The notes beneath the pieces were generated by a model. That model made no database searches, had not been told where the DNA came from, and was given only the letters and a program-made list of their open reading frames with translations. The position numbers and the translations under genes were made by a program. From Nigrospora sphaerica (taxonomy: Eukaryota; Ascomycota; Sordariomycetes; Amphisphaeriales; Apiosporaceae): a DNA stretch of 64,000 bases. Location of the stretch: NCBI GenBank assembly GCA_018287875.1, contig JAGVVL010000027.1:806001-870000 (forward strand). The letters are read 5' to 3'. Shown piece by piece: positions 57,901-64,000 of this stretch (position 1 is the first letter of the stretch; every line of letters begins with the position of its first letter).

Positions 57901-59707
57901 ACCAACCTGGCAGACAAGAAGCAAGGCAGACGCTAATTCCCGGCTTTGAAAAGAAATTCAAAGACCCATCTAAGCGAGAGCTTGAAGAACTAGGGACCCA
58001 CAGGCATGAGCCGCCGGGCACCCAGAAGTTAGCAGTTGAGAAAGCAGAGGGAGCAGCCGAGCGAAAGCTTGAGGGCACCCAGAGAAACATAAAGGGAGCA
58101 GCCGAGCATGAGCTTGAGGGCACCCAGAAGACAACCCAGGGCACAGCTGAGCATGAGCTTGAAAGCACCCGAAAGGTGGAAGCAGCCAGAGTACGCGTCG
58201 TCTCGAAAACCCAGATCCAAGAGAGACACAAATAGACGTTTAACGGAAACGACCTCGAAGCAGCTATTCAAAAGGCTCAAGGGGAAGACGAATTCGTGAG
58301 ACAACGCAAATGGAGACGACTGAAGACAACAAGAGGAACAAAGTGGACAACGGACGGAAACAACCTACTCTTAAGAAACGGAGCCACTTACGTCCCGGAC
58401 AGACACCCCATCACTCGAGACATCCTAAAACTATGCCACGACGAACCAGCGGCAGGGCACCTGGGGAGGGAGAAAACACTTAGCAGGATCAGGAAGAACT
58501 TCTTTTGGAACACCCAACGGAAAGATGTCCTAAACTACGTCAAAACCTGCACTAGCTGCCAGAGAGGCAAAGCAAGGCATCATCGACCCTACGGCGAACT
58601 CATGACATTACCCATACCCTCCAGACCATTCCAGGAAATCTCCCTTGACTTCATTACCGGAATCCCAGAATGCCAGACTCCTAGCGGCAAGGTCGACGCT
58701 ATCCTAGTGATTGTGGACAGACTCACCAAATACGCGCAATACATACCAACCAGAAAAGACGCCACCGCAAGGACATTCGCTGAGATCTTCCTAGATACCA
58801 TCTTCCGAAGGTTCGGCCTACCAGAAGGTATAGTATCGGACAGAGGATCCCTATTCACCAGCAAATTCTGGGAAACCATGTGCCGTTCCCTAGGAACACA
58901 GAGAAAACTAAGCACGGCATACCACCCCCAAACGGATGGACAGACGGAAAGGATGAACCAGCAACTGGAACACTATCTGCGAACCTACTGCTGCTACGAA
59001 CAAACAGATTGGGCCGAGAAACTAGGAATGGCCGAATGGACCTACAACACATCGGAACATAAATCACACGGCAAATCACCAGCGTACCTCCTGCTAGGAT
59101 ACGACCCAAAAGGTCCCACGGGGATAGCACACACGGAACCCGGCTCAGAAGAAGCAATTGAAAGAACCACCAGGATACGAGAAGACAGGAAGGCAGCCGC
59201 AAGCCTCCTAGAGAAATCAAATCAAGCCCATGCAAAATGGTATAACAAAAAAGAAAACCCATGGATTTCGAGGTGGGATCTGAGGTCCTCATATCAGCAA
59301 AACACATCAACCAACAAAGACCAAGCCGAAAGCTCGCGGATAAGTACCTAGGCCCGTTCCGCATAACAAAAAGGATTAACGGCATGGCCTTTGAGGTGAA
59401 ACTCCCGGACCAATACAAGATCCACAACACCTTCCCTATCAGCCACCTAGAAGCCTACCATCGGAGGAACGGAGAAGACCCCATGGAACAAGACGTCCAA
59501 CCAGAGGAAGACACCATATATGAGGTAGAAAGAATCCTCAGACAAAGAGGAAAAGGACAGAAAACACAATACCTCATACAGTGGAAAGGATGGACCGAAG
59601 AACACAACTCATGGGAACCTCGAGCCAACGTGGGACTAGAGGCAATCCAGGAGTTCGAAGAAGGACAGCGACAGAAGGAATCCCAGGGCCAGAAGTTTCT
59701 CAATTAA
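54957..59707 (+). pseudogene. chromovirus gag-pol: one frame split by two TAGs and a late frameshift
   Basis: Gag (54957-56036) has a capsid-like core and two CCHC knuckles (CLKCGKPHHPTSRC and CYQCKEMGHISPFC). TAG 56034-56036 is followed in the same frame by protease (DSGAD), reverse transcriptase (YLDDILIF) and RNase H (TDASNWAIGA). A second TAG sits at 58233-58235. The same frame then gives the integrase HHCC finger (H...H...CTSCQ), core LDFITG / SDRGSLFTS / GQTERMNQQLE, up to an A-run at 59247-59252. There one missing A moves the frame to the integrase tail and a chromodomain (YEVERIL, YLIQWKGWTEEHNSWEP), ending at 59707. Both TAGs could be CAG mutations or readthrough sites. The copy may depend on helpers. 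Confidence 0.85.
58053..58187 (+). repeat. three 45-bp repeats in the RNase H-integrase linker
   Basis: Three 15-codon units starting at 58053, 58098 and 58143, with consensus near AAEHELEGTQK. A more diverged unit precedes them. They form a charged linker between RNase H and integrase. Confidence 0.75.
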
Positions 59708-59760
59708 GGAAAAACCAGGAGAAAGACCGCGAAACAACAGCGGCGAGGGGGGCACAGAGA

Positions 59761-60668
59761 TTAGCCAGCGGCCACGCCCTTGCCGGTCTCCTTCGCGGTA
59801 CCGACGGCATCCTCCTCCTCGTCCTCCTCCCCCTCTTCCTCCTCCTCCAACTCCCCCAACTCCTGGTCCTCGACGTCGGTGTCGGCGACGGCATCGCGGG
59901 TCTACAGCAGCGAGTAAGCGGCGAACTAGTAGACGACAGAAAAGAATACTCACGACAACGCGGTAAATCTCCAAGGCATCCTTGGAGGCACCGGCAATAG
60001 CCTCAAGGGCAGCGGCAAGGCGGCGAGTCTCCTGGATGAGGGTTTGTTGGCCCTCCCACAAACCCGCGACGGCGTCGGTGAGCCTCTCCTCGCGCTCGAA
60101 GCGAGCTTCCTGCATCTCCGCCTCGGCTGCGGCGGTATCCTCTTTAGCCTTCGAGGCAGAACGAGACTTGGCGTTCTTATTGCCCTGAAGGGACTTCTTG
60201 GCCAGGAGCTGCTGCTTCACGACCTCAGCCTGGAAAGAGGTTAGCAGCGACCTACTAAGCTGGCGGGAAAACAGGAAACATACAGGATCAACACCAGCCT
60301 TCTGCATAGCCTTGTGCAGAGTCTTCAGCACCTGCTTGTTGGCAATGCCCGAGACCTACCGGCGACTTAGCGGCGACCCCAAGAGGGGAACCAAGCAGAC
60401 TCACATCGGCGCAGGGCTTGCCCAGCTTCTGGCAGTAGTCGCACTTAACAGAGGCAGCTAGCAACCGGTTAGCACCCAGCGACCCAGCGGCGACCCTGCG
60501 GCAGCACCCACAATCGTTGTCCTCACAAAGAGAAGGAGCACCATCATCCTTCGACCACGCCACCAGGCGGGCGGCACAGCGACAGCAGGGCAGCTTGCGC
60601 ACACCCGTGACCTCGGGATCGGCCCTGGTCGCCTTCTTCTTGCCTACCCTGGGACGGGGGGGGGCCAT
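59761..60668 (-). CDS. five-exon antisense gene carried inside the chromovirus (cysteine module, coiled coil, acidic tail)
   Basis: Exons (minus) 60512-60668, 60405-60457, 60284-60355, 59954-60229 and 59761-59901 total 699 bases, 232 residues, every junction in frame. Introns 60458-60511, 60356-60404, 60230-60283 and 59902-59953 are GT-AG with TGCTAAC, CGCTAAG or CTTAC branch points. ATG 60668 has a good context (ATCATGGCC). The basic start PRPRVGKKKATR is followed by a cysteine module (PCCRC...C...KCDYCQKLGKPC). A Lys/Ala/Glu helical, probably coiled-coil region comes next (EAEMQEARFEREERL, LIQETRRLAAALEAI), then a Glu/Asp-rich tail. The function is unknown. Position inside the LTRs means it moves with the element; antisense introns would not be removed from the genomic transcript. 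A similar cysteine spacing occurs at 41098-43148. Confidence 0.8.
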
Positions 60669-61233
60669 GATGGTTATGTGACTACTAAGAAGCGAGTCAG
60701 CGTCGCCCCAGTGGTGGCCAAGATGCGAGAGAAAAAACGAACTCACGAAATGTTCAATTAGAACTGAAGACACCAACAAATCAGCAAAACCGCCACTCAA
60801 AACAACCCAGGACTCCAAGGACTCACTGTTAGATCAAGGTATCTGCGGCGAACTGTCAGCAACCAAGAAAACACCAAAAGGAACCAGGAGAAGAGCACAT
60901 ACCGACTGAAAATAAGCCTGCTGAAAGGGAAGACAGTTAGCAGAGGGGTCGACAGGAACCGCTGACCAGAGCACCTACAAAACAAAGCTTAAAGGTCTGA
61001 AGAAAAGAAGAGGAAGAAGAGAACTGACAGGACCGAAGATCTATTTATCCAAAAAAAACCAGGAGCACCAAAATGCCTCAAGAACAACAATCGAAATCAC
61101 AATAACCAGCACCTACTAACTACCTCACCACATATTAACTACACAATCAACGATGGAACAATAAGGAAGCAGAACAATGAACAATGGGAGAACAATGAAC
61201 AAAAGAGACCCCTGCAGAAGCAACAACCAAAGA

Positions 61234-61447
61234 GGACACCACGAACCACCAGCGAGGAAGCGGAACATAAAGGGAATCCAATAGAGTACATTGTTTTCTG
61301 AAATCCTATGGTAAAAGCCTAAGATTTCATAAAAAATTACCTAATGGGGACACCACGAACCACCAGCAAGGAAGCGGACCACAAAGGGAACCTGATAGGT
61401 TACATTGTTCTGAAATCCTATGGTAAAAGCCTAGTATATCATAAAAA
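61234..61447 (+). repeat. two-copy 114-bp tandem repeat in the 3' region of the chromovirus
   Basis: Copy 1 starts at 61234 and copy 2 at 61348, both beginning GGACACCACGAACCACCAGC and sharing GAAATCCTATGGTAAAAGCC. They differ at scattered positions. They lie between the antisense gene's promoter side and the 3' LTR, so they could serve either transcript. Confidence 0.8.
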
Positions 61448-61511
61448 CAATCGACCCAGGCCACCTGACACCGAAACTACCTACCGGCTGCATTGTAGGA
61501 ACAATGCCATC

Positions 61512-61523
61512 GAAGAGGGGAAA
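61512..61523 (+). other. polypurine tract of the chromovirus
   Basis: GAAGAGGGGAAA, three bases before the 3' LTR: the expected plus-strand primer site for reverse transcription. Confidence 0.7.
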
Positions 61524-61526
61524 CCA

Positions 61527-61788
61527 TGTCAGAGACACAACTGGAAAGGACTCGGATCCAGGACAAAGGATAAATGGAAGATCTCAGAGCAAGGCCCTCA
61601 ACAGGAAAACTGGCGAGGCAACGGACAGGTAGCGGCAGGCTACAAATAAGGGGCAACAGGCCCAGCAGATGGATAGAAGGACAGAGATTAATGCCATTCA
61701 ACCTCTACCCCTACCTACTCCCTCGCCATAAGCTTCGACAGTACCTACGTGCCCCTTCTTGCCTATACTCCAAGGGCCCCCTCTGACA
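61527..61788 (+). repeat. 3' LTR of the chromovirus
   Basis: 262 bp; no difference from the 5' LTR was found by eye. Followed by the GCGCC target duplication at 61789-61793. Confidence 0.95.
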
Positions 61789-61899
61789 GCGCCGAGCGAA
61801 GATCTGCTACTACCTACCCGAGGGTGAGTTCGTGAAACTTGTTAGACCAAGCCACTTGCGGCGTCACAGGCCCTCTTTCATACCGCATGTGCAAATCCT

Positions 61900-63161
61900 G
61901 TGATATCATCTCTCAGCTGCCTGCGTCCAGGTGAGACGCACGAAGTACATCTAGAACCAGCTGCCGAGGTTCTCGGAGGTATACAGCTGCCCGCCATCGG
62001 GCCCCGGGTCCGGCAGAATCGGATTTAGGTCGTGGGGCTGATATCTTCGACCACGGATGGCACAGGTACGCCGGGAAAAATGGGATCGATCCGCGCCTAG
62101 TTCTCCAGCTAACACATGTCACGCGCCAGTCGGCCATTATGCCGAGGAGTCGACACACCTCGCCACCCCCCGTTCCAACCAGCAACAACCTCCCAACCTC
62201 TTCGCACGACCATTCTAACCGCTACATATGGCCATTTCGGCTAGGATCGGTGGTATTCTTTCCGGAAATCGTAAGGCTAACGGCCAGTTCGCTCCCGAGG
62301 CGAAGGCGGCGATTGCTTCGTTCGCGGCAGCAGGGCAAAGACCGCCCCGAACAAGACGTGAGACGCAAGGGACGGCTGTCCCGCGGGGCCCTGGTCCGTC
62401 AAGACGTGTCGGGCATCCAGGAACGGCAGACAGGGGTGAATGTGGCGAAAGTAGAGGGACGTCGGCGAGTACACCAGGTCCAGAGAAGCCGTTGCTTTCT
62501 TGATTCTCTGCGTCCGGATTAAGGTCCCTAACCGACCCGCCGCGTCCCCAAAGAATGATTCGGGTCCGGGCTGATCATGGGACCCACCTAATCGCGATTG
62601 TGCTCCCGGGGAGAAGGGATGGTTCGGCTCCCTGGGGGAACTTTGCGGTGCTTGCGGGCTCCTCTACGCTCGGTCCTGGGGTGTGGTCGCTACCGCTGCC
62701 TTGGTATCCATGACCGTTGGTCACAAGGCTCGCCAATTTCCACCCCAGGTTCCCCGGCCAGTCAAAATGACCAGCTGTGTCTCCAGGAAGGGCCAGCCGT
62801 GGAGCGAGGATCAGGCAGGCTGCGTATAGGATACACACTAATACTGATTTCCAGGCCCCGTTTTGTGGCTGCTGGAAAAGCCCGGCCGTTTCCGGGCTGC
62901 CTACTTGCATCGACTACCAGTGCGCCGGTATTGGTAGCACTCTGGCAGCTGACGGTCGCACTTCTCCTTGAGTGGGTTACAACGCCCACAGTTACGCGGC
63001 ACAGGATCCGAATCCGCGGCGGCACGTGGACGCCACCAAAGGCACCGTGGCAGTAAAAGCCGGGGATGCAGGAAGATCGTAAGCGACTTGTCAATACCCC
63101 GCGGGGCAATGTCCGCTCCCTGGGGCCGGAGTGGACCCTTCATCGTCGACTCCGTCCACAC
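61900..63161 (-). pseudogene. Zn2Cys6 transcription factor relic
   Basis: On the minus strand, a binuclear zinc cluster CGRC-x6-C-x6-C-x-x-Y-x6-C is recognisable (about 62899-62990), but the fifth cysteine is Tyr (TGC to TAC, a G-to-A change). A stop follows at once. Further along, in other frames, LYFRHIHPCLPFLDARHV (about 62395-62450) matches the start of the fungal-specific transcription factor domain. Many frames are broken. The relic lies upstream of, and divergent from, the sugar transporter at 63721, so it may once have been its regulator; that is inference. Confidence 0.6.
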
Positions 63162-63720
63162 TGGGCTGGCGTTAACCTCGCGTCTTCCAGAAAGTCGGGC
63201 CTAGAACGTGATTCCGCGCAAGAGCGGGAAGTGGGTGGCTGTTGAAGGTGCAGCAGCTGCAAGCGGGGTCTTCGGGCCATGTTACACCTTCGGGGGCGGC
63301 CAAAGCCCTCCACACCTTCGGGTTAATATGGTCCGAAGGGATCCGCCCTGGCACGTGGAGACGTGCCCCGAGACTACTGATGAGGGGCACATGTCGATGG
63401 GGACGCATCCGGGGACGCCCCGGACTTTTGCCTGCTTCAGCTGAACTACAGGAGTCCAGGGGCATAGAGCGCGTCTGGACTTTGGCCCCAGGTCCGTCCA
63501 TTCGGCCTACCCCTTTCCCAGTACCGTCTGCCTCTTGGGCATAAAATCGCGTTTGTCTTTGCCTTGCGTCCCGGCTCTGCAGCCTCAAGTGGAACTCATT
63601 CAAGGCCTGGGGTCGTCAATCACCTCGCATCCCGGTTAGGAAGGCAGAAGCCTGTTGAAGGCCCGTTCGTCCTCCCCCTCCGTTCGACTCCCGCCTGAAT
63701 CGAGATTCCCAAGCAACATC
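63162..63720. other. intergenic, upstream of the sugar transporter
   Basis: 560 bp holding the presumed promoter of the transporter. No gene recognised; the region is GC-rich. Confidence 0.45.
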
Positions 63721-64000
63721 ATGGGTGCCCGAGACCATGCCACTGCTCCCGAGCCGCCCTTGGGGGGCCTTAACGATGCAAGCCTACCGAAAATCGGCCT
63801 CAAGCACTGGTGGCGACACAAGAACCTGCGCGCCTTGAACCTATGGCTGATTATCCCCCTCCTGTCCATCTTCTCCCAGGGGTAAGTCCATCGGCCCAGA
63901 AAATGAGCCGGCAACGTTCACCGGGTTGACGATGGGTTGTACGGCAGTTTCGACGGCTCCATGATGAATGGCCTCCAGTCCGTATCGCACTGGCGCAATT
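63721..64000 (+). CDS. MFS sugar transporter, 5' part (continues beyond window)
   Basis: Exon 1 (63721-63881) encodes a cytosolic N-terminus and the start of the first membrane segment (LWLIIPLLSIFSQG). A 66-bp GT-AG intron (63882-63947) and exon 2 (from 63948) give FDGSMMNGLQSVSHW, the hallmark loop of fungal hexose/lactose-permease-like sugar porters. Frame is kept across the junction. ATG 63721 is the likely start. The rest of the protein is outside the window. Confidence 0.85.

Larger units (their letters stand above)
54678..61788 (+). mobile_element. complete Ty3-type chromodomain retrotransposon (chromovirus), 7111 bp
   Basis: Bounded by LTRs of 262 bp that appear identical (54678-54939 and 61527-61788), each TGTCAGAG...CTCTGACA. 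They are flanked by a perfect 5-bp target duplication GCGCC (54673-54677 and 61789-61793). Order: gag, protease, reverse transcriptase, RNase H, integrase, chromodomain. An antisense spliced gene (59761-60668), an AT-rich non-coding stretch with a tandem repeat, and a purine tract precede the 3' LTR. The matching LTRs indicate a very recent insertion, although the coding frame has two TAG codons and one frameshift. 60669-61233 holds no recognised gene. Confidence 0.95.

Noticed and set aside
59247..59253. Programmed frameshift on the A run of the chromovirus pol
   Set aside because: The zero-frame context (C AAA AAA G) is a poor slippery site and the shift lies inside the integrase tail, where no known element recodes.
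1..64000. CRISPR array, rRNA, bacterial operon features
   Set aside because: None seen; the window is clearly fungal nuclear DNA.

Overview
The window is nuclear DNA of a filamentous ascomycete, probably a sordariomycete-like Pezizomycotina. Genes carry short GT-AG introns (about 45-75 bp) with CTAAC/CTGAC-type branch points. The families are typical of such fungi: HET domain, HeLo/HRAM and SesB-type incompatibility genes, UstYa, sterol glucosyltransferase, Tad1-type LINEs, a chromodomain Ty3 element and Copia. Many exon-intron structures were worked out by hand: each junction keeps the reading frame and the summed exons divide by three. No tRNA or rRNA gene was seen.

Region 1 (1-20.5 kb) is rich in fungal self/non-self recognition genes. 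It holds a SesB-like alpha/beta hydrolase ending in an amyloid-type motif, an F-box gene broken by one TGA, the remains of a HET-s-like HeLo plus two-repeat amyloid gene, a PD-(D/E)XK-like gene, a secreted AIM6-like protein and an old-yellow-enzyme relic. A mosaic of LINE, amine-oxidase fragment, foldback MITE and Copia pieces follows. Then come an apparently intact HET-NB-ARC-TPR receptor with sixteen 42-residue repeats and a NACHT gene broken by one missing base.

Region 2 (21.1-36.1 kb) looks like a small biosynthetic cluster without a PKS or NRPS. It has a UstYa-like oxidase (one in-frame TAA), a 63-residue secreted peptide with two identical 15-residue units, a methyltransferase, two MFS transporters, a branched-chain aminotransferase and a cytochrome P450. 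The layout recalls dikaritin-type RiPP clusters, with the repeat peptide as candidate precursor; this is inference.

Region 3 (37.6-43.2 kb) holds a decayed Copia element on the minus strand and, divergent from it, a cysteine-patterned TE-linked gene with three stops that could each come from C-to-T change.

Region 4 (44.8-54.5 kb) holds an intact GH78-type rhamnosidase, an 11-exon sterol glucosyltransferase that includes a probable GC-AG intron, and a second rhamnosidase truncated by a LINE fragment.

Region 5 (54.7-61.8 kb) is a complete 7.1-kb chromovirus with apparently identical 262-bp LTRs and a perfect 5-bp target duplication. Between pol and the 3' LTR it carries, on the opposite strand, a five-exon gene whose four introns survive inside the element. 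Its cysteine pattern resembles that of the region 3 gene. A Zn2Cys6 regulator relic and the start of a sugar transporter close the window.

Many broken genes carry stops explainable by C-to-T or G-to-A change, consistent with RIP-like mutation, alongside intact neighbours.
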